DNA of 64,000 bases. It comes from Anopheles merus (taxonomy: Eukaryota > Arthropoda > Insecta > Diptera > Culicidae). Each line of letters starts with the position of its first letter. The first letter of the stretch is position 1. This document shows, in pieces, positions 46,948 to 59,272 of the stretch. The notes below the pieces were generated by a model. That model saw nothing but the letters and a program-made list of their open reading frames with translations, was not told the origin of the DNA and did no database searches. The DNA lies in NCBI RefSeq assembly GCF_017562075.2, contig NC_054084.1, forward strand, positions 13,468,798-13,532,797, read 5' to 3'. A program made the translations under genes and the position numbers.

Positions 46948-49900
46948 ATGGCACACGGAAGCGCCGCAGCCGTTTGCCTGCTAGCGCTCGCCGCCCTTAC
47001 CGCCCAGGCGAGCGGCAAGGAGTTCAACCCGACGACGAACCTTATCCTGCCCGAATCCTCATCCCGGCTGGAATCGATCAACGGTACGCGCAACTACCGG
47101 ATGCACGGCAAAAAGGGCAAGGACGACAAGACCTGGTTCGATGGGCGCGAGATGCGCTATATCTACTGCGTGCGGCCGGGCAAGTGTGAGCCGATCAAGC
47201 ACAGGCAGTGCTTACACTCGACGCTGCCCTACTCGTCGATCAGCCTCGATCTGACCGACTCGTACAGCCAGGAGGAGATGCACACCAAGCTGCACCAGTA
47301 CAACGCGCTCAAGAGCGTGCCGAAGTGTTGGGCCGTCATACAACCGTTCCTGTGTGCCGTGTTTACGCCCAAGTGCGAGAAAATCAATGGCCAGGATATG
47401 GTGTACCTACCGACGCTGGAAATGTGCAAGCTGACGCTCGAACCGTGCCGGATACTGCACAATACTAGCTTTTTCCCCGAGTTTCTCAAGTGCAACGAAA
47501 CGCTGTACCCGTCCAAGTGCAACAACGATGTGCGGGAGGAGATGAAGTTCAACGCCAGCGGCCAGTGCCAGAAACCGTTGGTGGCGGCGGACCTGCCAGC
47601 GAACTATTACAAAGGTAGGTGGGGAATATTGGGGGTTGTTTTTTACATTGCAGTTACCAAAATTCGGGTTTTTTGACTGCAGAAATCGATGGATGTGGCG
47701 TGCAGTGTAAGGATCCGCTGTACACAGACCATGAGCATCGGCAGATACACAAGCTAGTCGCGTGGGGTGCCAGCATTTGTCTCGCATTCAACCTGTTTAC
47801 GCTCGCCACGTTCGCGATCGACTGGCAGAATGCCAACAAGTATCCAGCGATGGTTATATTTTACATCAATTTCTGCTTTGCCGTTTCCTGCCTTGGGTAC
47901 GTAACAACCAACGCACACCTCAGCAGTAAATCAGTTGTATTTTAATGCTCTTGACGCTTTTTTCCTTCAGCTGGTTAGCACAGTTCACTCCCGGCGGGCG
48001 GGAGGATATCGTGTGCCGGAAGGACGGCACGCTGCGCACGTCCGAGCCGAGCGCGGGCGAAAACCTGTCCTGCATCGTGGTGTTCATACTGGTGTACTAC
48101 TTCCTGATCGCAGCGATGGTGTGGTTCGTCATCTTCACCTACGTGTGGCACATGAGCTTCAAAGCGATCGGCAAGATCCAGGACCGGATCGATAAGAAGG
48201 GCTCGTACTTCCATCTGATCGCCTGGTCGCTGCCGCTGGTGCTAACGATCACCATCATGGCGCTGAGCGAAATCGACGGCAACAGTACGGTCGGCATCTG
48301 CTTCGTCGGCTACCAGAACCACCCGATCCGGGGCGCCTTTCTGCTCGGCCCGGTGCTGTGCGTGCTGCTCGTCGGCGGCTACTTTCTCGGCCGCGGGCTG
48401 CTCACGCTGATCCGGCTGCGCATCTCGAGCAGACAGATCATCTCGGCCCGGGCGAGCAAAAAGATCCACCAAACGATCGTGCGGATGGGAGTGTGCACGA
48501 CGTTCACGTTCATCTTTATCGTCGCGACCGCGTTCTGCCACGTGCACGAGTTTCGGCACAGTGCGGCGTGGGCGGAGGCGCTGCGCGGCTTCCTCGTGTG
48601 CCAGATCGTGGCCGCGTTCAACGACGACGTGACGAACGGGTGCCGGTACGAGCAGCGGCCGAGCGTGGCGATCCTGCAGCTGCACCTGATCTGCCTGTTC
48701 GCGTCCGGCATCGTCATGTCGTCGTGGGTATGGACCAACTCGACGCTCGAATCGTGGGGCCGGTATTTTCGGAGGCGCTTCGGCACGGACATCGACGAAC
48801 CGGTGAAGCTGCAGAAGCATAAGGTGATAGCGCAGGCGTTCGCGAAGCGCAAGGAGTTCCAGAACCAGGGCCGGCTGTCGATCTCGTTCCACAACTCGCA
48901 CACCGACCCGGTCGGGCTGAAGTTCGACATCACGTCCGCGATCGGCAGCCACGATTTCAGCTCGACCTGGGCGAACAATTTGCCCCGGTTTGTGAACCGG
49001 CGCTGCGCGCTGACCGGTGCGGCCACCAGCTCGAGCCACGATCCGCGCAAAAACTCGGTCGACTCGGAGATCAGCTTCAGCGTGCGGCACGTGTCGGTGG
49101 AGTCGCGCCGCAACTCGATCGACTCGCAGGTGTCGGTGAAGATCGCGGAGGTCAAGACGAAGGTCGCTAGCCGGAGCAGCCGCGGCACGGTGGTGGTGGG
49201 AGCGACCGGCTCCAAGCATGGCCACAAGTCGCGGCAAAGCCGCCGGAGGCATGATTTCGCCACTGCCACGGGGCGGAGGTATGGGCGCAAGGAGAGCAGC
49301 ACGTCCGTCGAGTCGCAGATCGTGACGGCGGCAATCCAAAAGTCGGCCGGCAGCGGAGCGGGCCGATACGCGGGCGGGGCGGGTACGTTCGGGGCAGGAA
49401 GCATGCAGCGGCGTACGGGAATCGGAGCGCTGGACGCGCATCAGATAAATGATTTGATTTCGAACGGCAAACTGTTGCTGCCGTTTCTGCAAGGCCAAGG
49501 GCTGACCACGTCGGAGGATGATAACGTGTCGGTGGGTTCGTTCAAGCTGCACGACTCGAAGTTCGACATCATTATGAAGAAGTTTGAAGGTTCAAGCCGC
49601 ATTGGAACGACCTGTGCCGGTGGTGGTGGTGTTGGTGGTGGCGGTGTTGGTGGTGGTGGTGTTGGTAGCGGAGGTATGAACGGAACCAGCGGACCCGGAA
49701 CCACGGTCGGTGGCGGCGGCGGCGGTGGCGGCTGCCGCATCGAAGAGTATCGCACCAGCGAGGACGACGATGATGACGATGAGCTGGAGGCCGAAGCGTT
49801 ACTGAATGGAAGAAACGTACCATCGCTAGCACAGATCACTTCCGGCCGGGAGGAGCACCATTCGAAGGATATCAACGGAAGCATCGCCCGATCGGGCAAG

Positions 49901-50560
49901 GACGGGGAAGGAGCATCTGCGCGCGCCGGCAAGGGCAGAACGGTGAAAAAGGCAGCTAACCAGCTGGGATCGTTCCGCAAGGGAGGCAACGGTTTGCGCC
50001 ACAGAAGATCGTTACACAGTACTGCCCGCCGCAAGAAGGAAAAGAATCGCGAGCGTGAGCGTATGCGGGAGAAAGAGCTGGCGCTGCTGGAGCGCGCAGC
50101 GCCATCCTCCTCCCCTCCGCCGGCCGGCGTCGAGACGGTGTTTGATTTCAACGACTCCTCTTTCACGTCCTACTGCTCGGAGCTGTCGCCGCTGCACGTG
50201 AACAGCTCGTACTCGGGCGTGTCCGTAGCGAAAACGAACTCGCGCAACTCGAAGCGCAGCTGCGACGTCGGCATCCAGACCAATGCGCATGAAATTGCCA
50301 CCCAAACCATGTCCTCGTTCGAGTTTAGCGAAAAGGCGCTCAAGAACGAGGAGAACGCGGACATCTACACCGAGAACCACCACCCGATGCTGTCGCACCA
50401 TCCGCTGCCGATCGCGGCGCTGCAAGCTCCATCGAAGATTATTCAAACCGTCGGCACCAACACCATCGGCGGGGGCGGTCGAAAGCATCGCGATGCCAGC
50501 GAATCGACCGGCATGAGCGATGCGGAAAAACTGAAAATGCTTCTGCTGCCATCGAAATAA
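46948..50560 (+). CDS. smo: Smoothened, Hedgehog pathway 7TM signal transducer
   Basis: Exons 46948-47614, 47683-47896 and 47971-50560 encode 1156 residues. A signal peptide (about 1-23) is followed by the Frizzled-type cysteine-rich domain (about 70-205, with KCWAVIQPFLCAVFTPKC). Then come the linker Cys residues (GCGVQCKDPL) and seven membrane helices from about 247 to 548. The cytoplasmic tail of about 600 residues is long for the family. It holds RRRF just after helix 7, two PKA/CK1-like clusters (RKNSVDSEISFS and RRNSIDSQVSV) as in the fly tail controlled by Cos2/PKA, Gly-rich runs (GGGGVGGGGVG), an Asp/Glu run, and a basic Arg/Lys/Glu segment. The end is AEKLKMLLLPSK. Class F GPCR identity is clear from CRD plus 7TM; the tail matches Smoothened, not Frizzled (no KTxxxW). 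Confidence 0.97.
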
Positions 50561-51456
50561 CTTTACCACACACACCGACCGCGGAGTGGTATTTTATAAG
50601 CAATATAATTACTAACGAACAAACCTGGTGAGCGCCAAACGATGCAAGTTAGCTCAAAGGATCGTGTTAAGAAGGATAATTTCAATAAGTGCCTTTTAGT
50701 GGTAAAGCATAGTCGTTGTGTTAGTCGCCGATGGTGCATCATATCAGTAAACCTCCTCGCGCGTGTAACACTGTGCATTTAAAGCATTTTCGAGCGATGA
50801 TATACTCACACGTGAATCTCGTGCGCCATTTTGGGCGGAAATAGTGTACCTTCCCGTTAATCAATGCTGACGCACACACAAACACACACACAAACTAATA
50901 GAAAGACTGATCAGCGCAAAGAACAAAACCTATGCAGCAACCGAAAATTGTATTGTACAAAACGCCATGAGTGACGGGGCAAGTGCGTTTCCTATTGGAA
51001 TGAGACGATCGACTTAAGTCAATGCGTAACAGATGAACAACGAAAAACCGAACAAAAGGATATACAGAATCCATCAAACGATAGTTATTACAACTGGTTG
51101 GTATTTACGATGTGTGCTATATATTGTAACGAAGGAAAAAAAACTGAATTTGCCTCTTGGGCGTGCTTTTACGTATCTACGGATAGGTATAGATAATGAG
51201 TGTATTTGCCGCCTAGTCCTCCCATTTTTTTTTTGTCGGAGGACACCTTTTTTTACATTTGAATCTCCCCATGAATCATGCCAAACGTGTGACGGTGTTT
51301 ACACACAAGTAGTGTGTTTATAATGGAATTATAAAAAATAAAAACCATGAAACCATGAACTGAAATCAGCTGCACTCTGTGTACTTACTTTAGGCAAGAC
51401 GGCAAGCGGCTAGCGAAAACGAAGAAAGCATTACATGCGTATGATTTTCCAGTACT
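50561..51456. other. 3' UTR of Smoothened and gene end
   Basis: The plus-strand AATAAA at 51337-51342 lies about 780 bp after the stop codon and is the best poly(A) signal. The AIG1-type gene's 3' end approaches from the other side. Confidence 0.5.
51337..51342 (+). terminator. Poly(A) signal of Smoothened
   Basis: AATAAA within ATAAAAAATAAAAACC. Prediction by motif only. Confidence 0.5.
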
Positions 51457-53282
51457 TTTATTGTATTTTCATTTATATAATAAGCAAGTCGAATGAATGT
51501 TGTAAAATGACACCGCACCATCATACTACTAAACGCTAGTTTTTGGTTGCTTGCCCCCGCCGCTCGTTTGCTCACCGCACGCGGAAAGGGTTTTGCACAA
51601 AATTTGAATATTTGTCCCATTTTAATATTCTAATTTCCTTTTCTTTACGGTATTGCTCTATCTACGGTAGGTGCTGTGCTGGCGAAAGGGCCGAGATATT
51701 ACCCGTACAGCAATGACATTCACGACAACATTTAAATAGATACTACACAGTGTGTAATGATGATGAACAAATTTTGGTGGCCGAGATAGAATGTTTTCCC
51801 AATTGCCGGGGGAATTTCGTTTCGTTTACCACCCACCGTTTCAGCTATAGCATGACGTTATTGTAAATAATTTTCACCATTTTTTCGCATATTAGATAGA
51901 TCATGCGCTCGTTTTTGCGCCGCACCAAACATTCCAAACGTTACAGAATCGCAGAATGGAAGTAGTTGGATGAGTTTGAGTTCAATTTGCTTGTTTTTTT
52001 TTTTCGTGTAGCTTTATATAATTTTGCAAGTATATTTCCGTTCCCTATTCGGTATTACATACACACATACAAAAACGAGTGCTAAATTTATTCACATCTA
52101 AATTCGTCAAAAAATTGCTAAACGAGCTAAACCCCAATAGCGGTTCCTCTCCCTTCTTGGTGGTGTTGGGTGCATATAACAGTGAAAATTTGCCTTTAAA
52201 TGCATATAAACGCCTACAACATGGTACATGAAAAAATAAACACACATCGAATGCAAGCAATAGGATGGCTGCAAAATACAACGCTTAATGAATGAAGATG
52301 AGTTACACACACTGTACTAGAAGTACCTACTACTTTGGTTTGGTCGACTGCCACCAGATTTCACCCCAAGCTCTCAAGTTCTCAGGTTTGCCTCATTCTA
52401 AATACAATTATACTAGTTGTAAATGCAAATGCGCTTATTTATGTGGGTGTGTGTGTGTTTCTTAATTGCTATGTTGCTATACCCTTATTGACGCTTAGCG
52501 ATGCTGCCCAGAAAGAATCTTGCTCGTGTGTGGATGGGTTTGTCCCTCTACCACCCTCTCGACGTTACACAATATTAATCGTATCGAGTTTGGTGGATGC
52601 TTCATCAAGCACCATCGGTTGAGACACTGGGAAAGATGAGCGGGAATGTGTGCACAGTACAATTGGGGCGATATTTTAAAGGGGGGAAAGAAAAAAAAAT
52701 GTAAATTGTATTGTAGTAAACGGTCGCCGAAATGCAGCTGCGATTTTGTTTTTGTTTGTCAAACTTACACACGAAATGCATGCATGTATCACTTCTCAAG
52801 ACGAACACGAGACTGGACAAAAAACAAAACAAAAAACAACCCCCAAACAAACACACGCACGTGGGAGCTCCCATGACACGCTGGTTAGTAGTCGCAAATG
52901 GTTTGAAGCCGTAAATGCTTGCGCATCTGCTTATCCGCTTTCAATGGTTTGAAAATTTAAATGGACAAAAAATGGAACGTACGAGCACACCATCCCAAAT
53001 CGGTTGCCGGATGTAAGTGATGGTAGTAAAAGCAAAACAACAAACTCACAACTCACGTATGGGACGAACGCTACACGATCACAAGATGTTGTATTAAATT
53101 AAATAAAAATGCACACTCTCGCCCTTCCGATGCAGCTGTTTTGTACGCATTTGGGAAGGGACAGAACATTGGTGCCTCCCCCCCTCCCTTCCCTTGGTTG
53201 CATGCAAAAAAGGCCAACGAAAAAAGAAATAGGATAAAACGCGGTCACTCGGCACCGGGGTACGGCTGTCGAGGTTCGTCGT
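51457..53282. other. Probable long 3' UTR of the AIG1-type gene
   Basis: Minus-strand AATAAA words occur at 52087-52092 and 51457-51462; the latter would give a 3' UTR of about 1.8 kb. The stretch is AT-rich with short A/T tracts and no credible coding frame. Confidence 0.4.
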
Positions 53283-54227
53283 CTACTTGGTCTTCTTACT
53301 AGCGCCGCCAGCTGTGGCCGCCCGCAGCTGCTTCAGCTCCTTGGTCCAGATCAGATTGTTAAAGAACTCGCCCAGCAGGTACAGGCCGACGCAAAAGCCG
53401 AGACTGACGGCGAAGAACAGGATGCGCTGGGGTAGATTCAGCACGTCCAGCACCGGGTACACCCAGATGCCGCCAAAGTGGCGCACCACGTGCAGCCAGC
53501 CGAGGTACGAGGCCATAAAGATGCCCAGCCCGGTAAGGCCGGCCTTGCGCGACGGATACTGCCGGAAGCTGGTGCAAATCTCGATCACCATGAAGATCAC
53601 GATGTTGGTATGCATGACGTGATTGAGCCAGCTGGAAAGGTGGAAAGTTGTATTAAAGCAAGAAAAACAACGAGGAAAGCAAACGCAAATACCCAGGAAA
53701 TACGGCATCCAGTGCCTTCGGGAAGACGAGCTCGCGGTCGATCGCCATAAGCGTCCAGAAGGTAACACCGACATTGAGCGCCACCGGGAAAGCGAACGCA
53801 GCCAGCATGTAGTCCTTCAGCTTGCGGATGAGTGGCATCCGCTTCGGGGCGACCTCGTTGGTACCGATGAAATCATTCAGCAGACAAATGGTGAAGTAAA
53901 CTGCTTGTAGAATCTGAAAGCAAAGTTGCATAGGAAAGGACTCTGTTTTAGTGAAAGTTTGGATAAATTGAGCAGGTATATGAGAGTGAAAGGCATCATC
54001 AACGGATCAAGGCTCCCGACGGCACGTACCGCATCCCATACGGTGAGAAACTTCAGCTTGCCACCAAACTCTCCGCCCGGTCGCAGCATGCCGGGTGGAA
54101 AGTGGACGTACGTAAAATCGTAGTAAATGCCGTACGAAAACTGTACCGCCACGATGAAGTGCATCAGCGTACGGAGTGCACCGTAAACGCCGCGCTGATA
54201 GCCATCGCTAGACTTGGATTTGGCCAT
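53283..54227 (-). CDS. AIG1/ADTRP (FAR-17a) family membrane protein, isoform with proximal first exon
   Basis: Exons 54227-54030, 53913-53693 and 53631-53283 encode 255 residues, close to human AIG1 (about 240). Six or so membrane helices are predicted. The family's catalytic threonine is in KFLTVW (end of exon 1) and the catalytic histidine in LNHVMHTN (start of exon 3). These are the residues by which AIG1 and ADTRP hydrolyse FAHFA lipids. Exon 1 ends in phase 0 and exon 2 begins with ILQAVYF. The tail ends in ASKKTK, a possible dilysine-type ER retrieval signal. Two further exons with the same layout lie upstream at 61240 and 63979 and could replace exon 1. Confidence 0.9.
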
Positions 54228-55645
54228 CGCTGATTAGAGGATGATTCAATCGCTCTCGAGGTGATATAATTTCTTTTGCCCTTTTTGTATTTTTCTTATA
54301 GCTGCACTTTCCTCAAACGGGCGACGACCGAGAACACTTGAGGCGGTACAGCAGCAGCAGCAGCAGTTCCTTCTTCACACTGGCGGCGGGTTTGTATCAC
54401 TGACGAGTGCCGCGCTGTAGATGACTGTGCATCTTTCCGCAAAGAGGGTCCTAAAAGCGGCGGGCGGTTGATTATCTTGACGCCACCGATAGGCTGAAGC
54501 TGGAGCAATCAAACACACTGAACTTTGACCGCCCGGGAGGGGAGAAGGTAGCTCTAATAAAAAGTGGGCCCCCGTCAGACGAGTAGAAAACAACGTCGCT
54601 CCGTCTGTAGGCCTGTGTGCGTGATTGTTGACATTTTCAGCCTGACTTTTTGACAGCTGGCAGTTAGCCCTTCCGAACGAGCGAGAGAGAGAGAGAGAAA
54701 AGAGAGGCAGGCGTGCGCAATTCGGCGCTTTCTGAAAAATTACCCCCCGAGACGGCTGCACAAATAAACAAAGTGTTCCGTCCCCAACACCACCACCCCT
54801 TATAACGCTGTGAAATGCTGTGATTGATTGCAAACTAGCAAACATTTAGTGAAAGAGTATGCTGTAAAAAAACAACAACAACGCATCCCATACAAAGGGT
54901 TGTTCATTAGTCATTTGCTGTATCTCGTACGGATCGAAGTGCCTTCAAGTCGAACATTTGCCTGTGCAAAAAGTGCAAAATACTATCGACTATTGGTTCA
55001 CGGTTCAGTGCTCAGTGCTTCCTCATCGATAGTGCTTGCCCCGCCGTATCAGCTGATTCGGTCGTTGGAATGCACGCAAAGTTCGCTGAACTCTCTCACC
55101 GCCTTGGTTGATTTCTTGTGAACGGAGAGGAAAGCGGAAGAATCGGTGAGTATTGTTTTTTAATCTTGCATCCTCTCGGCGTAATGAGTTTCTGCGTGCC
55201 GAAGTTGATTTGATTGTATTTTTAGAGAGAAAAGACCTTTCCCTTGACGTCGATAAAATAAGCATTTGGTGGTTGGTGTAAAAACACACACCATGGTGTC
55301 GAACACTGTAGCAAAGTTGTTCGCCAATTTGTTATTACTGTCTATTGCTATCAAATTGTAATCATTTTGGTTAGCTTCATTTCATGTTCATAATTTTATA
55401 TTTCTTTGACTTAAATCAGATTCAACAAAAAGAGGTTTTATCGCCAAATAACCAAATGATAGTAAAAAGTTGATGCTTATAGGGGGCAGTACGGATGGGA
55501 ATCTAACTCTATCCGGTTTTGTAGAGACCGGCACGTTTGCCCAATAGCCCAGTGGTTGGCAAAGTACCGTTCAAACGTCATATATACTGCTGTTTAATTA
55601 ATGATGGCAACTCTTTTCCCTTCTTAGAACTATCATGGAGCAGAT
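54228..55645. other. Upstream/first-intron region of the AIG1-type gene
   Basis: It contains the promoter for the proximal first exon, a GAGAGA tract near 54681-54700 and CAG repeats near 54350. It lies within the long intron if the distal first exons are used. No further coding was seen. Confidence 0.4.
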
Positions 55646-56329
55646 TAGTGTTGGCCAAAACTGATTCAAGTTCATGAATCTGAATGAATCTTTGAAATAA
55701 TTCAATGAATCTGAATCTCGGTTGCAAAGATTCATGAATCTCCAAAGATTCATGAATCTCAGAATATTCACGAATCTTGAAAGATTTGTCAATCTCCAAT
55801 TTGTTCATGTATCTCTAAAGAAACAAGGCTCAAGAATCTCGAAAGATTTATGAATTTCGTAAGAAATCTCGAAAGATTCACTAATCTCTAGGTATTCATG
55901 AATCTGAATTCATTCATACGTCTCCAAAGATTCATAGAGCTTGAGCTTCTCATATTCTTCTTCTTGGCGTAACAACCCACGTGGTCATGCCAGCTATACA
56001 GGCTTTTGGAAATTCTTGGCAAATCCACGTAGCCAGACAGTTTGTTTTTCTGCGGGGAGACGGTCCATACGAGGTTTGAACTCACAGTAGGCACGCTATT
56101 TGGCGGATCGCGCGGTTGGTGGATGATACGTGAATCCCTGGAGATATATGAATTTTAATGCATTTATTTATCTGTTAGACTCATGAATCCTTGAAGATTA
56201 AATTATCTTTCGATATTGTAGAATAACGAATCTTTGAAGAGTCGATTCGAGATTCGAAACACTCATGACTGAAGATTCATATGAATGAGTCTCAACAAAG
56301 GATTCATGCAACCGAACATTAGAGCAGAT
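55638..56329. mobile_element. hAT-like repeat element with GATTCATGAATC array
   Basis: The body spans 55646-56321 (676 bp) and is flanked by perfect 8-bp direct repeats GAGCAGAT (55638-55645 and 56322-56329). The left end is TAGTGTTGGCCAAAA and the inverted right end TAATGTTCGGTTGCA. The interior is a degenerate array of a palindromic unit close to GATTCATGAATCT, with variants such as aaagattcatgaatctc. A SINE sits inside. The plan (TAGTG end, 8-bp duplication, self-complementary array) is the same as in copies A-C, but the unit differs. Confidence 0.82.
55954..56125 (-). mobile_element. tRNA-related SINE nested in the 55.6-kb element
   Basis: On the minus strand it reads from a tRNA-like head near 56125 through box B-like GAGTTCAAACC and GGACCGTCTCCCCG to the tail GTTACGCCAAGAAGAAGAA near 55954. 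Similar to the SINEs at 10.5 and 11.5 kb but from a different subfamily. The borders are approximate and no target duplication was identified. Confidence 0.65.
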
Positions 56330-59240
56330 GGGTTTAAACAGTTTTTCCCTATACATCGAACTTTATCGGTATTTTTATATGATTTTGTCTTTGATGCCAT
56401 ATGGTTTGCCGGTCTCCAAACAATACACCAATTGTTTAAAACAATGAAGAAGAAGTGTAAACATTGTTAATGTTAGTTTGTTTATTTGTTTGTATTTAAC
56501 AAACATACACTGTAAAAATGCTATCCATTCACTATGTGAAATAGTGCAAACTGTTATTACTTTTTTGGTTTATTATATGATTATAAAACCGCATAATATT
56601 GAGAATATATAGAATTGGACGACCATATTTGACCTCCAGATACTGGTGAGTTGGGTGAATCATTGAAAATTGTACCATTTTTAAAAGAAAAAAACCCTCC
56701 AAAGGCAATTTACTCCGTCGACAGTAACAGATTAGGTCCGAACTAGGACTATTTGATTGGCTTGATTCGATTAATTATTGAAGGACGACTATCCATCCCC
56801 CAGTCTAAGGAAGTTGTGTCGGTCTGGAACAGTCTCGAGCAGCAGAGCTTATCAAAGCTGCTTAAAGACACCCGGATAGTTATTAAGGAGGAACGGTCAC
56901 GTCATGCTACTTAAATATACCTTCTGAATATGTAATAATTAACCAAAGTTTCTATGTGAATTATTAATCGTTGTTGATGATAGATAACATTTTAAGACAT
57001 TTTAAGAAAAAAATCAAACGTTGTGCAAGTCGGTTACAAATTTGTCTGCAAATGTAAAACTATTCGTTGTGTTTAAAGTGCTTTAAGAAAGAGTCTTGTG
57101 GATTGAATGAAACATGTACCCGTTGAGATTTTATACCGGCCCTCAAAATGCTGCAGAGAGCGCGTTTAAAGAAAAACCATTCATTTCTTCGTTCGTTTCC
57201 GTAATCTACCAACACCGACCACTACATTTTATTGTAGACTCTATAAAAACAGCCGGTATCCGCATCGTGTTGTGTGGAATGTTACCTTTGCGCAAACACA
57301 CACTCACACAACCCAGGCCAAGGTGTTTCTGGTGTTTTGATAGCATATGGTTACCATCAAGTGTGGGCGCAACCGTGGTGCATGTGTCACGGATCACGGG
57401 CGTTCTGTTTGTTTGCGAGAGGTAATCTTGACAAGCGCACCATGGCGGGCAAGTGTGTGTGCTTTCCGCTGGATGTAGTAAGTGCACCAATCAACAGCAC
57501 AGCATCGTTACATTTTGCTTATCTTCTTTTTTTTTTGTTTTCGTTCACCTTTTGCCAACCGGATCCAGTGAGGGAAGGTAATAATGATGGGCCCTTCTTG
57601 CTTGACCGAGGTCAGGTGTCACTGTTGGGTGGAATGATGTTTTGAATATATAGCTTCAGCTCGAGCGGTCCTGCATACATGCTGTCCTGTATGATGATAG
57701 TACGTATTATACGACAGGTTAGAAGGGAAATTGAATCATTTTGTCCGGTTTATTCCACCATCATTTTGTGGTAGCTATTTTCGATCTTTTGTTAGTACTT
57801 TATGTCTTATAGATAAAACGTTTGTATTGTATTTTATGTGACTGTTTGTATGCATAATCGAATAATTAAACATAACACTCTTGTATGGAATTATTTTCTT
57901 ATTTCTGGAATAATTCAATCATGACATAAAAAAATACCTCTGATGGGCACAAATTTTGTGGCAAATGGCTTAAGAACATGAGCAGATTGTTTTTTGTTTT
58001 AAATGTTTATATAATAGGAAATATAAGGTGTTTATTGCTTAATGTTACATATATTTATTTAATTATTTCACTCTCCAACGGCTACAATATGTCTCATGCG
58101 GACATTATCTCCCAGTACCCTGAATAACTTAGAAAATGCAGTCTTAGTCAGTATGTTTATTCTAGAGATTGACCTAACTTTTATTGCAATAATCGAAAGC
58201 AATCGTCACCAATATTAGTAACGCATTTCCTGTGTGACATGACACAAAACTCCCGTTAAAATGTGCGGCCAGCTGTTTGTAGTAACGGTATTTAAAAAAC
58301 ACAAAAAAAAACGTAGCAAACGGTCACACCTCTCCTGGCCCACCGACGGCTCCAGACTGGAAGCCGTCAAAGTTTGCCGGCAGTTTGCGTAACACTTTGG
58401 TGCCGTCATCCAGAGGGGACAAAGTCGTTAAAGTGATTATGTGATTTGTTCCAAACCTCTACTATCACCCCCTCCCCCCCCCCGCCCTGTCATCGTCTTC
58501 ATTCCGATGCAACTTCCAGGCACGGCGTACGAACGTACAGTACAAGAAAGGTTGAACGGAGCAACGTACGTGTACGTGTGTATCGATTTTTGGAGCATAC
58601 CGAATAGGCCGACCAATGTCGAATTGCATTTGCTTCCGAGGTTCGGGTCTGCCCGTCTCAAGTGGCTTATGGGAAGGTGATCTTTACCAGTGACCTCACA
58701 CACTGTGCCGTGGTGGCTCGATTGCGGTAGACGGTAAAAGTGGATCGATAGTAGGTCTTATTATGATTCGGTGAAATTAGGAGGTCATTTTATTCACCTT
58801 TTCATTAATAGCTTGGACATTCGTAGAAGGGTGTAGAAGAAATTTCAAAAACTCGCTTTTAGTGATAGAAAAATATTAAATTAATAATATTTCTATAAAG
58901 TGAAGTTTTATATAATAAATAAGTATCGTAAACTGGAAATTTAAAAGGATTTTCTTAGATAGCTTTCAAACTTTTGTTGTTGCCAACTAAACAATGTTTG
59001 CAATAAAAAAAATCATAAAAGGGGTCTAGGGTCTTTTGTGACATTAAAAGTTTATTGTTAACAACGAATTAGCTTTATCTTAGAAAAGAATTGAACTCGG
59101 AAAATGTAGAAAAAAAAACAATAGAAGAAAATAGAATAATAAATTTAAAACACCGGAAATAACGTCGTTTTATTCCATGTTACATATTAACCAAATGAGT
59201 TTAGTGACACTTACTTAAAGCCTACCAATTTATCTCTCTA

Positions 59241-59272
<32 letters not shown>

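Noticed and set aside
48242..49552. Long minus-strand open frames opposite Smoothened (also 48379-49404 and 49441-50166)
   Set aside because: They are antisense shadows of the GC-rich Smoothened coding exon, rich in Arg, Pro and Ser, without domains or splice signals.
55646..56321. A CRISPR-like array of repeats and spacers
   Set aside because: The genome is eukaryotic, the units are degenerate and contiguous without unique spacers, and the array lies within a transposable element with target duplications.
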